Assembly (NCBI GenBank): GCA_014534425.1 | Contig: JACVRN010000009.1 | Span: forward strand, 1-64,000 | Source: Pyrinomonadaceae bacterium | Lineage (GTDB): Bacteria > Acidobacteriota > Blastocatellia > Pyrinomonadales > Pyrinomonadaceae | Length of the DNA: 64,000 bases | Direction: 5' to 3' | Shown: in pieces, positions 44,239-53,336 of the stretch | Numbering within the stretch: position 1 is the stretch's first letter | Layout: each line of letters begins with the position of its first letter | The notes under the pieces: generated by a model | Seen by the model: the letters and a program-made list of their open reading frames with translations, nothing else | Told to the model about the DNA's origin: nothing | Databases searched by the model: none | Program-made: the position numbers and the translations under genes

Positions 44239-45546
44239 ATGAGCACCGCCGAACAAAAGAGCACTCAATCCGAAACCATACGCAAGCACAAGGAATTTCT
44301 CTTCCCCGCCGTGGCGACCTACTACGAGGAGCCGCTCGCGCTCGTGCGCGGCCAGGGGGAGTACGTCTGGGATGATGAGGGCAATCGCTATCTGGATTGC
44401 TTCGGCGGCGTGCTGACCGTCAGCGTGGGCCACGCGAACCCCAAGGTCAACGAGGCGATTATCGAACAGGTCAAGACAATCTCGCACACCTCCACGCTCT
44501 ATGCCAACAAGCCGCAGGCAGACCTTGCCGAAAAGCTTTATCAAATCACGCCGGGCCGTCTGAAGAAATCCTTCTTCACCAATAGCGGCACCGAAGCAGA
44601 CGATACGGCCATACACGCCGCGAAGCTGGCAACAGGACGCCATGAGATAGTCGTGCTGCGACACAGTTATTCAGGCCGCTCTGCTACGGCTCTTTCGGCC
44701 ACGGGTCATTCGACGTGGCGCGCTCTTCCGGCTCAAATCGCTGGCATAGTCCACGCGCGTGCGCCTTACTGCTATCGCTGCCCCTTGAAGCTCTCTTACC
44801 CGGAGTGCGGGCTGGCATGCGCCGATGATGTCGAAGACGTGATTATGACCACGACCACGGGCGAGATAGCGGCCTTCATGGCGGAGCCAATCTTGGGCGT
44901 GGGCGGCTTCATAGTTCCGCCGCCGGGCTACTTTGAGCGCGTGGAGGAAATCACGCGCAAGCACGGCGGCCTCTTCATAGCTGACGAAGTGCAGACCGGA
45001 TGGGGACGAACCGGCGACAAGTGGTTCGGGATTGAGCACTGGAACGTAGAGCCTGACATCATCACTTCGGCCAAGGGCATGGGCAACGGCGTCCCCATTG
45101 GCATGACTACGGCAACGCCCGAAGTCGCGGACAAGTATCCGGGCCTGACCTTCTCCACCTTCGGCGGCAATCCTGTTTCCATGGCCGCAGCGCTGGCGGT
45201 CATCAGGGTGATTGAAGAAGAGGATTTGAGACGCAACGCGGCAGAGGTTGGAGCTTACCTTCGCGCGGGGCTTGAAGGCTTGAAGGAGAAGTACAAGGTG
45301 ATTGGCGATGTGCGCGGGCTTGGGCTGATGCAGGCGATTGAATTGGTGAAAGACCGCGAGACGAAGGAGCCTGACCCGCAATCCGTGCTGCGCGTCTTTG
45401 AGGAGACGAAGCGGCGGCGCGTGCTCATAGGCAAGGGCGGTCTATACGGCAACGTGATTCGCACAGGGATGATGCTCAATTCGACGAAAGAGCATGTGGA
45501 CGAATTAATCAGCGCGCTCGACGCTTCATTTGCGACTTTGGGCTGA
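44239..45546 (+). CDS. Class III PLP aminotransferase (AGXT2-like)
   Basis: Transfers an amino group from an omega-amino acid or alanine to glyoxylate or pyruvate. PLP features: TNSGTEADDTAI, YSGRSATALS, FIADEVQTGWGRTG and the Schiff-base Lys279 in ITSAKGMGNGVPIG. The PYCYRCPLKLSYPECGLAC segment is characteristic of AGXT2-like enzymes, which accept beta-alanine. With dihydropyrimidinase and beta-ureidopropionase nearby, beta-alanine transamination is the likely job. GAGGAA precedes the ATG. Confidence 0.93.
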   Translation: MSTAEQKSTQSETIRKHKEFLFPAVATYYEEPLALVRGQGEYVWDDEGNRYLDCFGGVLTVSVGHANPKVNEAIIEQVKTISHTSTLYANKPQADLAEKLYQITPGRLKKSFFTNSGTEADDTAIHAAKLATGRHEIVVLRHSYSGRSATALSATGHSTWRALPAQIAGIVHARAPYCYRCPLKLSYPECGLACADDVEDVIMTTTTGEIAAFMAEPILGVGGFIVPPPGYFERVEEITRKHGGLFIADEVQTGWGRTGDKWFGIEHWNVEPDIITSAKGMGNGVPIGMTTATPEVADKYPGLTFSTFGGNPVSMAAALAVIRVIEEEDLRRNAAEVGAYLRAGLEGLKEKYKVIGDVRGLGLMQAIELVKDRETKEPDPQSVLRVFEETKRRRVLIGKGGLYGNVIRTGMMLNSTKEHVDELISALDASFATLG

Positions 45547-45625
45547 AAGTTAAAACGAGAGCTTGAACCGAATTTCCGGCTAGCCAAACTTATAACCGTA
45601 CAAAGTGAACGAGAGGTTAAAAGAG

Positions 45626-48364
45626 ATGAGAGACTCACTATCAATCTATCCTTTCCGGCCTGCGACCGGCAGGCGTTCCGGCTTTTCGCTCGCGGCGCTG
45701 CTCGTCATAGGCGCGGCGGTACTGCTGCTTGCGTCAGCGCCGCACGCACGCGCCCAGGGCGGCCTGCCGCCTTTGATTGACCGCCAACTGTTTTTCGGCG
45801 ACCCGGAAATCTCCGGCGCGCAGATTTCCCCCGACGGCCAGTTCATAGCCTTCGTCAAACCCTTCAAGGGCACACGCAACATCTGGGTCAAGCGCGCAAG
45901 CGAACCCTTCAGCGCGGCCCGTCCCATCACGAACGACACGAAGCGTCCCATCCCTGGCTACTTCTGGACGTGGGACAGCCGCTACATTCTCTTTACGCAG
46001 GATGTGGGCGGGAACGAAAACTTCAACGTCTACGCGGTCAACCCTGCGGAGCAGCCTGCGGCGGGCCAGGACGTGCCCAAGGCGCGCAACCTGACGGACG
46101 CCAAGAACGTGCGCGCCGTAATCTACGACGTGCCGCGCGACGAGCCGGACATCATTTACGTGGGCTTGAACGACCGCGACTCTGCGTGGCACGACCTGTA
46201 CCGAGTGAAAATCTCCACGGGCGAGCGCACGCTCATTCGTCAGAACACAGAGCGCATATCGGGCTGGACTTTCGACAACAAGGGCAAGCTGAGACTCGCC
46301 ACTCGCGCCGCAGACAACGGCGACACGGAAATCATGCGCGTGGACGAGAAGGGCTTCACGAAGGTTTACACGTGCAACGTCTTCGAGACCTGCGCGCCGC
46401 AGCGCTTTACCAAAGATAACCAGCGCGTCTACATGATGACGAACAAGGGCGAAGGCTCAGACCTTATAGCCCTGACGATTTTCGACCCCGCTACGGGCAA
46501 AGAAGAGATGTTCGAGTCCGACCCGCTCAAGCGAGTGGATTTCAGTGGCGCAAGGTTCTCGGACTTGACGGACGAGCTTCTTTACACCGTCTACGTTGAC
46601 GAGAAGCGTCGCATTTACTGGAAGAACAAAGACTACGAAGCCGACTACAAACTGCTTCAGAGCAAACTTCCAGGCAAACAGATTAACTTCAATTGGAGCA
46701 CGCGGGACGAGCGCCTCTACTTAATCTCCGCCACGGGCGACACGGAGCCGGGCGAGGTTTATCTCTTCGACCGCAACACGAAGAAGCTGACGCTTCAATA
46801 TCAAGTGCGCGACAAGCTGCCGCGCGCGGCTTTGGCAGAGATGAAGCCTATTACCTACAAGTCTTCGGACGGGATGGAGATTCCCGCTTACCTGACTTTG
46901 CCGAAGGGCGTTGCGCCTAAGAATCTTCCGCTTCTGGTAGTCCCGCACGGCGGCCCTTGGGGGCGCGACTTCTGGGGCTATAACGGCTTCGCGCAGTTCT
47001 TCGCCAATCGCGGCTACGCAGTCCTGATGCCCAACTTCCGCGCCTCCACAGGCTACGGCAAGCGCTTCATCAACGCTGGCAACAACGAGTGGGGACAGAA
47101 GATGCAGGATGACCTGACGTGGGGCGTCAAGTATCTTGTCTCGCAGGGCATAGCTGACCCGAAACGCGTTGGCATCATTGGCGGCTCTTACGGCGGCTAC
47201 GCGACTCTGGCGGGTGTGGCTTTTACGCCCGACCTTTACGCCGCAGCCGTCTCGATTGTAGGCCCGTCGAATCTGATTACGCTTCTCAATTCGATTCCGC
47301 CTTACTGGGAATCCATACGCATGCTTTTCAACAAGCGCATGGGCGACCCCAAAACTCCAGAAGGTCGCGCGCAGCTTGAGCGTCAATCGCCTCTGAACTC
47401 CGCGCACAAGATTAAGACCCCGCTCATGGTCATACAGGGCGCGAACGACCCGCGCGTCAAGAAGGCCGAATCCGACCAGATAGTAGTCGCGCTGCGCGAG
47501 CGCGGCTTCCCCGTAGAATACCTAGTCGCGCCGGACGAAGGCCACGGCTTCGCGCGTCCAGTCAACAACATGGCTATGTTCGCTGCTTCGGAGAAGTTCC
47601 TTGCCAAGTATTTAGGCGGGCGCTATCAGGAGGACATGACGCCCGAAGTGGCGCAGCGTCTCAAGGAGATAACCGTAGACGTTAAAACCGTTGAGATGCC
47701 GAAAACGGTTTTAGCCGTCACGGTCGGAGTGCCCAAGCCTGCGGTTGATTTAAGCCCCGGCAAGTCCAGCTACAAAGGCTCGATTGCGGTCGCAGGGCAG
47801 ACCATCCCCATGACGGTCACGACCGAAATCAAGGAAGAGAACGGCGTGTGGGTCGTCTACGAATCGGCGGAGCTTCCGATGGGAACGATTACGGATGTCT
47901 CGACCATTGAAAAAGGAAGCCTGGTGCTCAAGAAGCGCTCAATCAAGCAAGGCCCCGTGGCGATTGACCTGGACTTTACCAGCAGCAAGGCCACAGGCAC
48001 CATGAGCATGAACGGCCAGCCGAAAACGATTGACGTTAATCTGGACGGCGCTCTCTTCGCGGACGGCGGCGGCGCACCTGCCGTCATAGCCTCTCTGCCG
48101 CTCGCTCAAGGCTACACGACCTCCTTCCGCAATTTCGACGTTCGCTCACAGCAGGTCAGCGTCAAGCAACTGAAGGTCGTTGGTGTCGAGAGCGTCACCG
48201 TTCCGGCTGGAACCTTCGAAGCCTACAAGGTTGAGATTTCATCTTCGGACGGCTCCGACAAGACCTACATCTGGATAGCAAAGGACACGCGCAAAGTTCT
48301 GAAGACCACTGCCACGGTGGCGCAGATGAACGGCGCTGTCATCACCACTGAACTGACAGAGTAG
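45626..48364 (+). CDS. Secreted S9 prolyl oligopeptidase family protein with extra C-terminal domain
   Basis: A 912-residue protein with a signal segment (LAALLVIGAAVLLLASAPHARA), a WD-like beta-propeller (about 60-385) and an alpha/beta-hydrolase domain. Catalytic Ser is in IGGSYGGYATLAG, Asp near QGANDPRVK and His in DEGHGFARP. From about residue 680 a further ~230 residues follow, not part of S9 peptidases, including LKVVGVESVTVPAGTFEAYK and DKTYIWIAKDTRKVL, in the style of DUF3108-like domains. The ATG at 45626 has GAGAGG upstream; a GTG 7 codons earlier lacks one. It probably degrades peptides outside the cytoplasm. Confidence 0.9.
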   Translation: MRDSLSIYPFRPATGRRSGFSLAALLVIGAAVLLLASAPHARAQGGLPPLIDRQLFFGDPEISGAQISPDGQFIAFVKPFKGTRNIWVKRASEPFSAARPITNDTKRPIPGYFWTWDSRYILFTQDVGGNENFNVYAVNPAEQPAAGQDVPKARNLTDAKNVRAVIYDVPRDEPDIIYVGLNDRDSAWHDLYRVKISTGERTLIRQNTERISGWTFDNKGKLRLATRAADNGDTEIMRVDEKGFTKVYTCNVFETCAPQRFTKDNQRVYMMTNKGEGSDLIALTIFDPATGKEEMFESDPLKRVDFSGARFSDLTDELLYTVYVDEKRRIYWKNKDYEADYKLLQSKLPGKQINFNWSTRDERLYLISATGDTEPGEVYLFDRNTKKLTLQYQVRDKLPRAALAEMKPITYKSSDGMEIPAYLTLPKGVAPKNLPLLVVPHGGPWGRDFWGYNGFAQFFANRGYAVLMPNFRASTGYGKRFINAGNNEWGQKMQDDLTWGVKYLVSQGIADPKRVGIIGGSYGGYATLAGVAFTPDLYAAAVSIVGPSNLITLLNSIPPYWESIRMLFNKRMGDPKTPEGRAQLERQSPLNSAHKIKTPLMVIQGANDPRVKKAESDQIVVALRERGFPVEYLVAPDEGHGFARPVNNMAMFAASEKFLAKYLGGRYQEDMTPEVAQRLKEITVDVKTVEMPKTVLAVTVGVPKPAVDLSPGKSSYKGSIAVAGQTIPMTVTTEIKEENGVWVVYESAELPMGTITDVSTIEKGSLVLKKRSIKQGPVAIDLDFTSSKATGTMSMNGQPKTIDVNLDGALFADGGGAPAVIASLPLAQGYTTSFRNFDVRSQQVSVKQLKVVGVESVTVPAGTFEAYKVEISSSDGSDKTYIWIAKDTRKVLKTTATVAQMNGAVITTELTE

Positions 48365-48377
48365 CGCAAGACCAATC

Positions 48378-48420
48378 GCAGGGGGCTGATAAGTGTAATT
48401 CATCAGCCCCTTGCTTTTTT
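48378..48420 (+). terminator. Intrinsic terminator after the S9 peptidase gene
   Basis: GGGGCTGAT (48382-48390) and ATCAGCCCC (48402-48410) form a perfect stem, followed by TTGCTTTTTT. Confidence 0.88.
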
Positions 48421-48436
48421 ACCTGAGCATAAAGAC

Positions 48437-48811
48437 ATGAGACGCATCTTCCCCCTTGCTATTGCAACGCTCCTGCTCTTCTCTTCCCTGGGCGTCGTCG
48501 CTTCTGCTAAGAAGACGAACGAAGATTTCATACAGGGCGTGTGGCGCGTGACCGGCGAGAATGGCGGCCACGCCTGGTTTCTGGAATGGACTTTCGACCA
48601 CGGCAAATTCGACCTCAAAGGCTATCCCCCGCTCGCGCAAGGCGGCAAATACAGAATCATCAAAACCGACGGCCACAAACTGACCCTTGAGCTTTACGAC
48701 CAGAAGGGCAACTTCGGCACCGAGAACAGCCAGATAGAAATCATCCTCGACAAAAAGAAAGACACGCTGATGATAAAAGGCCAGGGGCCATTCAAACGAG
48801 CGCAGCTATGA
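48437..48811 (+). CDS. Small exported hypothetical protein
   Basis: 124 residues with signal peptide (IFPLAIATLLLFSSLGVVASA), then a beta-rich domain (FIQGVWRVTGENGGHAWFLE, YRIIKTDGHKLTLELYDQKG, DTLMIKGQGPFKRAQL) that looks like a lipocalin-type small barrel. I do not recognise a named family. It follows a strong terminator, so it needs its own promoter, and precedes dihydropyrimidinase by 49 bp. Confidence 0.72.
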   Translation: MRRIFPLAIATLLLFSSLGVVASAKKTNEDFIQGVWRVTGENGGHAWFLEWTFDHGKFDLKGYPPLAQGGKYRIIKTDGHKLTLELYDQKGNFGTENSQIEIILDKKKDTLMIKGQGPFKRAQL

Positions 48812-48860
48812 TACTTAAGTTGAAGGCATTGATTCACCCTGGAATTTTTATGGAGACTCT

Positions 48861-50240
48861 ATGAAAACTCTCATTCGTGACGGTCGCGTCGTGACGGCGG
48901 TTGACGATTACCGGGCTGACATCTTGATTGATGGCGAGATAGTTTCGGTCATAGGCGCGAAGCTGGATATGGAAGCGGACAAGGTGATTGACGCAAAGGG
49001 CAAGCTCGTTATCCCTGGCGGGATTGACCCGCATACGCACATGGAGTTGCCGTTTGGCGGGACTACTGCCGCCGATGATTTTCTGACGGGGACGCGCGCG
49101 GCAGCGTACGGCGGGACGACTACGATTATAGACTTCGCAGTGCAGTACAAGGGCGAGGCGTTATTGCAGGCCGTGGACAACTGGCACAAGAAGGCCGAGG
49201 GGAAGACCGCGATTGATTACGGCTTTCATCTGATTACGACCGAGCTTGAGGATAATCAGATTGAAGAGATGCACACGGTGATGGACGAGGGCATCACGAG
49301 CTTCAAGCTCTTCATGGCTTATCCGGGCGTGTTTCTGGTGGACGATGCGACTATCTTTCGCGCCATGTCGGCTGCGGGCGAGCGCGGCGGCCTCATCTGC
49401 ATGCACGCGGAGAACGGCATAGTCATCAACGAGATTATCAAGCGCGCACTGGCCGAAGGAAGGACTGCGCCGAAGTATCACGCGCTGACGCGGCCTACGA
49501 TTGCCGAAGCCGAAGGCGTACATCGTGCGATTGCCATAGCCGAGATGGCAGAGTCGCCCGTCTACATAGTGCACCTCTCATGCGCCGACGCTCTTAATAA
49601 AGTGAGAGAAGCGCGCGACCGTGGAATCCTTGCCTTTGCAGAGACCTGCCCGCAGTATCTCTTCCTTTCGATTGACGATTACGGCGAAGACTTTGAAGGC
49701 GCGAAGTACGTGATGACGCCGCCGCTTCGTGAGAAGTGGAATCAGGCGGAGCTTTGGAAGGGATTGAAGATGGACGATCTTCAGGTCATTTCCACAGACC
49801 ACTGCCCCTTCTGCATGAAGGAGCAGAAGGAGTTGGGGCGCGATGATTTCTCCAAGATTCCTAACGGCGCGCCCGGCGTTGAGAATCGCGTGCCTCTCAT
49901 CTACAACGGTGGAGTGGTTGAGAATCGCATCAGCCTGAATCGCTTCGTGGAATTGACCTCCACGGCTGCGGCCAAGATGTTCGGCCTCTTTCCAAAGAAA
50001 GGCACCATCGCCGTAGGCTCAGACGCGGACATCGTTATCTTCGACCCAGACAAAGAGCAGACGCTTTCCGTCAAGACGCAGCACATGAACGTGGATTACA
50101 ACACCTACGAAGGCAAGCGCATTCGCGGCGTTGTCGAGACCGTCCTCTCGCGTGGCCGCGTCGTCATAGAGGACGGTGAATACAAGGGCAAGCCCGGCGA
50201 CGGCCAGTTTTTAAAGAGGGGGACGTGCGTTGCTATTTAA
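48861..50240 (+). CDS. hydA: Dihydropyrimidinase
   Basis: Hydrolyses dihydrouracil or dihydrothymine to N-carbamoyl-beta-amino acids. Cyclic amidohydrolase motifs: GGIDPHTHMELPFGG (metal His pair), TSFKLFMAYPG with the carboxylated Lys, CMHAENG, VYIVHLSCADALNKV, ISTDHCPFCMKEQK and NGAPGVENRVPL, all typical of D-hydantoinase/dihydropyrimidinase. 459 residues. GGAG precedes the ATG. It is part of the reductive pyrimidine catabolic set in this half of the window. Confidence 0.95.
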   Translation: MKTLIRDGRVVTAVDDYRADILIDGEIVSVIGAKLDMEADKVIDAKGKLVIPGGIDPHTHMELPFGGTTAADDFLTGTRAAAYGGTTTIIDFAVQYKGEALLQAVDNWHKKAEGKTAIDYGFHLITTELEDNQIEEMHTVMDEGITSFKLFMAYPGVFLVDDATIFRAMSAAGERGGLICMHAENGIVINEIIKRALAEGRTAPKYHALTRPTIAEAEGVHRAIAIAEMAESPVYIVHLSCADALNKVREARDRGILAFAETCPQYLFLSIDDYGEDFEGAKYVMTPPLREKWNQAELWKGLKMDDLQVISTDHCPFCMKEQKELGRDDFSKIPNGAPGVENRVPLIYNGGVVENRISLNRFVELTSTAAAKMFGLFPKKGTIAVGSDADIVIFDPDKEQTLSVKTQHMNVDYNTYEGKRIRGVVETVLSRGRVVIEDGEYKGKPGDGQFLKRGTCVAI

Positions 50241-51534
50241 TCCATTGCAAAGCAGACGAGCGGGAAAACCCGTGGGCGCTTTAAGAAGAGACGCGCTGAG
50301 GCTAGATTTTAACCTGCGCCTCTGGCTGGCCCTGTTCTTTGCTCTCGGCTCACTGAGCCTGCTCTCTTTGCAGGGCGTAGCGCAACAGCCGCCCACTGCG
50401 GCTCCGTCCGCTCAATCGTCAAAGCTCGCAACTATTCCGATTGAGATGAACGGTAACCATGTGCTGCTTCAGGGGCGCGTTAACGGCTCTGCGCCGCTCT
50501 GGTTCACGCTTGATACCGGCGCTGCCTCTTCCGTCATAAACATGCGGCTGGCGCGCGAGCTTAAGCTTCAGGTCGTAGGCAACAGCCGCGCGCAGGGCGC
50601 TGGCGGCATGGCCGAAAGCTCTCGGCTGAACGGAATCACTTTCAGCCTGCCGGGCGTGGAGATTAAGAATTTGTCCGTGATGGCAATCGCGCTGGAATCG
50701 ATTGAGGCCACGGCAGGCCGCAGCATGGATGTCATCATCGGAGCAGAGCTTTTTCATCGCTACGTGGTGGAGGTCGATTACGCGTCGCGCACGCTGACGC
50801 TCTACGACCCGCAGCAGTTCGTTTACAAGGGCACGGGCGAAAGCTTGCCGCTCAAGTTCTTCTACAATCACCCGTACGTCACAGGCAGGATAGACATGCC
50901 CGGCATGGAGCCAATCGAAGGTGATTTCGTCATAGACGCTGGCTCCGGCTTTGGCATCACTTTTCAACCGGGCTTCGTCAAAGAGCACAAGTTGATGGAG
51001 CATGTGACTAAGACTATCCAGACGAAGGCGCGCGGCGTGGGCGGCGAGTTCCCGCTCGCCGTAGGGCGCGTGGAGAGCCTTGAGATTGGACGCTTCAAGC
51101 TGGACAAACCTGTCACGGCTTTTCCTCAGACCGGCGGCTTCATCTCAAAGGAAGGCTCCGTCGGCAACATAGGCGGCCTTATACTTCGCCGCTTCAAGGT
51201 CATCTTCGATTACCCGCACAAGCGCATGATTCTGGAGCCGAACAAATCTTTCGGCGACCCCTTTGACTTCGACATGAGCGGCCTTGCGCTAGTCAGTGAA
51301 AGCCCGCAGTTCAAGACTATCAAGATTAACAGGGTGATGGATGCGTCGCCCGCATCCGAGGTCGGGTTGAAGGCTGACGATGTGGTGCTGGAAGTTGACG
51401 GGCGCGCGGCTGCCGAATACACGCTGCACACCCTGCGAGAGATGTTCAAGAAAGAGGGTAAAGAGTACCGCTTGAAGATTAAAAGGGGCGAAGAGACCCT
51501 TCAAGTCCAGATTAAGACAAGAAGGCTGATTTAA
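50230..51534 (+). CDS. Exported retropepsin-like aspartyl protease with PDZ domain
   Basis: The 434-residue protein has a hydrophobic export segment (LWLALFFALGSLSLLSLQG) and two aspartyl-protease lobes, DTGAASSVI (Asp95) and DAGSGFGITF (near 236), so both active-site Asp are in one chain. A PDZ domain (about 345-430: ASEVGLKADDVVLEVDGRAA) follows. The start is a TTG at 50230 overlapping the dihydropyrimidinase stop by 11 bp, with GAGGGGG upstream, which indicates translational coupling. Its biological link to pyrimidine degradation is not apparent. Confidence 0.86.
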   Translation: MLFNPLQSRRAGKPVGALRRDALRLDFNLRLWLALFFALGSLSLLSLQGVAQQPPTAAPSAQSSKLATIPIEMNGNHVLLQGRVNGSAPLWFTLDTGAASSVINMRLARELKLQVVGNSRAQGAGGMAESSRLNGITFSLPGVEIKNLSVMAIALESIEATAGRSMDVIIGAELFHRYVVEVDYASRTLTLYDPQQFVYKGTGESLPLKFFYNHPYVTGRIDMPGMEPIEGDFVIDAGSGFGITFQPGFVKEHKLMEHVTKTIQTKARGVGGEFPLAVGRVESLEIGRFKLDKPVTAFPQTGGFISKEGSVGNIGGLILRRFKVIFDYPHKRMILEPNKSFGDPFDFDMSGLALVSESPQFKTIKINRVMDASPASEVGLKADDVVLEVDGRAAAEYTLHTLREMFKKEGKEYRLKIKRGEETLQVQIKTRRLI

Positions 51535-51593
51535 GAGTTGTATCGCGCTTGTGCTTTCAAGCGCGCGTCTTTCTCACAGGCTGAAGAGTTCAG

Positions 51594-52268
51594 ATGAATA
51601 GTCGAAAGTGCCCTCGCTGCGGCCCAGTAAATTTTGCCGGTACGGAAGTATGTAAGCGTTGCGGGACGGCGCTCGGTGAAGCGGATTCGCACGCGCCGGA
51701 TGAAGCGGCAAAGGCCGTGCGCGGGTTCGGTTGGTTGATAAAACGCGCGCTCGTGGTGCTCTCCGTAGTCCTGGCGCTCCTGCTAATCTTTTACGGGTCG
51801 CTACTGAAAAGCTCCGAGCGGCTCAGTTATGACCAGCAGCAGGTACTTGCAAGCAGCATCAACACTCTCGAAGCCGGAGGCTTTAGCAGAGAGGCTTTCA
51901 TTCTCAGAAACTTCGTGGCCTTTCGCGCGACAGACAACTGGTGGAACCGCTACGTGGGCCACAGGGAAGCTTACGCCGCGACCAACTTTCCCTTCGAGGT
52001 CGTCACGCTCTATCCTGAGTTCTTTAACAACGCGGTGGATGATACGGAGCGCGCGGCGATTCTCCTGCACGAGTCTTATCACCTCTTCGGCTCAGGAGAG
52101 CAGCCGGCGCTCGAAGGCACCTGGCGAAACAAGAAGCGTCTGGGCTGGACGAAAGACAAATACGCGCAGACGAAGGTCTTTCGGAACACGCGCGAGTTGA
52201 CCGTCAATCAGGTGCCGCAGCTTTTCCAATGTGGTCTTGAAAACAACGCCGACTGTACGGATTTTTGA
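51594..52268 (+). CDS. Zinc-ribbon membrane protein with HExxH motif
   Basis: 224 residues: an N-terminal zinc ribbon (CPRCGPVNFAGTEVCKRCG), one membrane helix (about 45-65: ALVVLSVVLALLLIFYGSLL), then an extracytoplasmic domain. That domain contains LLHESYHLFGSGEQPALEG (HESYH, residues about 161-165), a possible zinc-metalloprotease site with a downstream Glu. I do not recognise the family. A single Cys pair lies near the end (QCGLENNADC). Confidence 0.7.
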   Translation: MNSRKCPRCGPVNFAGTEVCKRCGTALGEADSHAPDEAAKAVRGFGWLIKRALVVLSVVLALLLIFYGSLLKSSERLSYDQQQVLASSINTLEAGGFSREAFILRNFVAFRATDNWWNRYVGHREAYAATNFPFEVVTLYPEFFNNAVDDTERAAILLHESYHLFGSGEQPALEGTWRNKKRLGWTKDKYAQTKVFRNTRELTVNQVPQLFQCGLENNADCTDF

Positions 52269-52316
52269 TGTGCGTCAACCTGGTTAGTTGGTCAATTTGA
52301 AGATGAGTGAAATGAG

Positions 52317-52427
52317 GATTGGTTTTCACCACAGAGACACAGAGGACGCAGAGGGGGCACAGAGAGTTGAGATTCAATCCTCTGTGATTACTCTGTGAAC
52401 TCTGTGTCTCTGTGGTGAATATCAACC
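52317..52427. repeat. Long inverted repeat (TTCACCACAGAGACACAGAG family)
   Basis: TTCACCACAGAGACACAGA (52325-52343) is perfectly complementary to TCTGTGTCTCTGTGGTGAA (52401-52419), with outer pairing GATTGG/TCAACC-like ends and inner CTCTGTG repeats. A palindromic element of this sequence style is widespread in environmental bacteria. It fills the gap between two plus-strand genes. Confidence 0.8.
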
Positions 52428-52471
52428 TTCTTTACTCTCAATTTCCAAATTAACCCATCACTGGAACTTGC

Positions 52472-53254
52472 ATGATGAACTCACTGCTCAGAACAGTTAT
52501 CCTTCTTATCCTGGCCCTTCACGCGTCGGCGGCTTTGACGAAAGCGCAACGGCAGGCGGGAGACCAACTGGCGCTCATCACCGTCTCAGGCCAGGCTGAG
52601 GTTAAGGTCGCGCCGGACGAAGTTGTTTTTACGCTCTCGGTCGTGAAGCTGGACAAGGATTTGATGGCGGCGAAGGAGCAGAACGACCAGAGCGTGCGGC
52701 GGATTATGGAATTGGCGCGCAGGTACAACATAGCGCCGCAGGATGTCCAGACGGATTACATCAGCGTGGAGCCTAAGTATCACGAGGAAAGAAGCCCCGT
52801 CGGCTCAATCAATGACCGTGTAGAGATAAAACAAATCTTCGACGGCTATCAGGTATCGAAAACGGTCGCCATACGGCTCAGGGACATCTCTCGCTTTGAA
52901 AGCTTTCTGACAGACATTCTCAAGGCCGGTATTGACCGCTTGAGCGACATGGAGTTTCGCACCTCGGAGATGCGAAAGTATAGAGACAGGGCGCGCTCAC
53001 TCGCCATCCGTGCGGCGCGCGAGAAGGCCGTGGCAATAACGAAAGAGATAGGACAGACAGTAGGCCCCGCTTATTCCATACGCGAAGACTCTTACGTTGC
53101 TGGAAGCCCAAGCGCAAACACCAGCATCTATGCGAACAACGTCAGCACAGAGGATAGCGGCGGAAGCCGGGATATGGATGAAGAAAGCAGCACTATTGCG
53201 CCGGGCATGATTACCGTCTCGGCCAGAGTGACGGTCAGCTTTCGCTTGCAGTGA
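52472..53254 (+). CDS. Exported SIMPL domain (DUF541) protein
   Basis: 260 residues, signal peptide (VILLILALHASAALTKAQ) and a SIMPL domain: ITVSGQAEVKVAPDEVVFTL, IAPQDVQTDYISVEPKY, DGYQVSKTVAIRLRDI, and ARSLAIRAAREKAVAITKEI. The C-terminal VSARVTVSFRLQ is also typical. SIMPL proteins form envelope assemblies and are linked to stress tolerance. It lies between the inverted repeat and the NCS1 permease. Confidence 0.9.
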   Translation: MMNSLLRTVILLILALHASAALTKAQRQAGDQLALITVSGQAEVKVAPDEVVFTLSVVKLDKDLMAAKEQNDQSVRRIMELARRYNIAPQDVQTDYISVEPKYHEERSPVGSINDRVEIKQIFDGYQVSKTVAIRLRDISRFESFLTDILKAGIDRLSDMEFRTSEMRKYRDRARSLAIRAAREKAVAITKEIGQTVGPAYSIREDSYVAGSPSANTSIYANNVSTEDSGGSRDMDEESSTIAPGMITVSARVTVSFRLQ

Positions 53255-53336
53255 GCGCTCGCGGTAAGGCGTTTGTTCATCGCTCTGATTAGCTCTTGAA
53301 AGAAAATCGGCTCATGTTTCGGATGCACAAAAGCTA

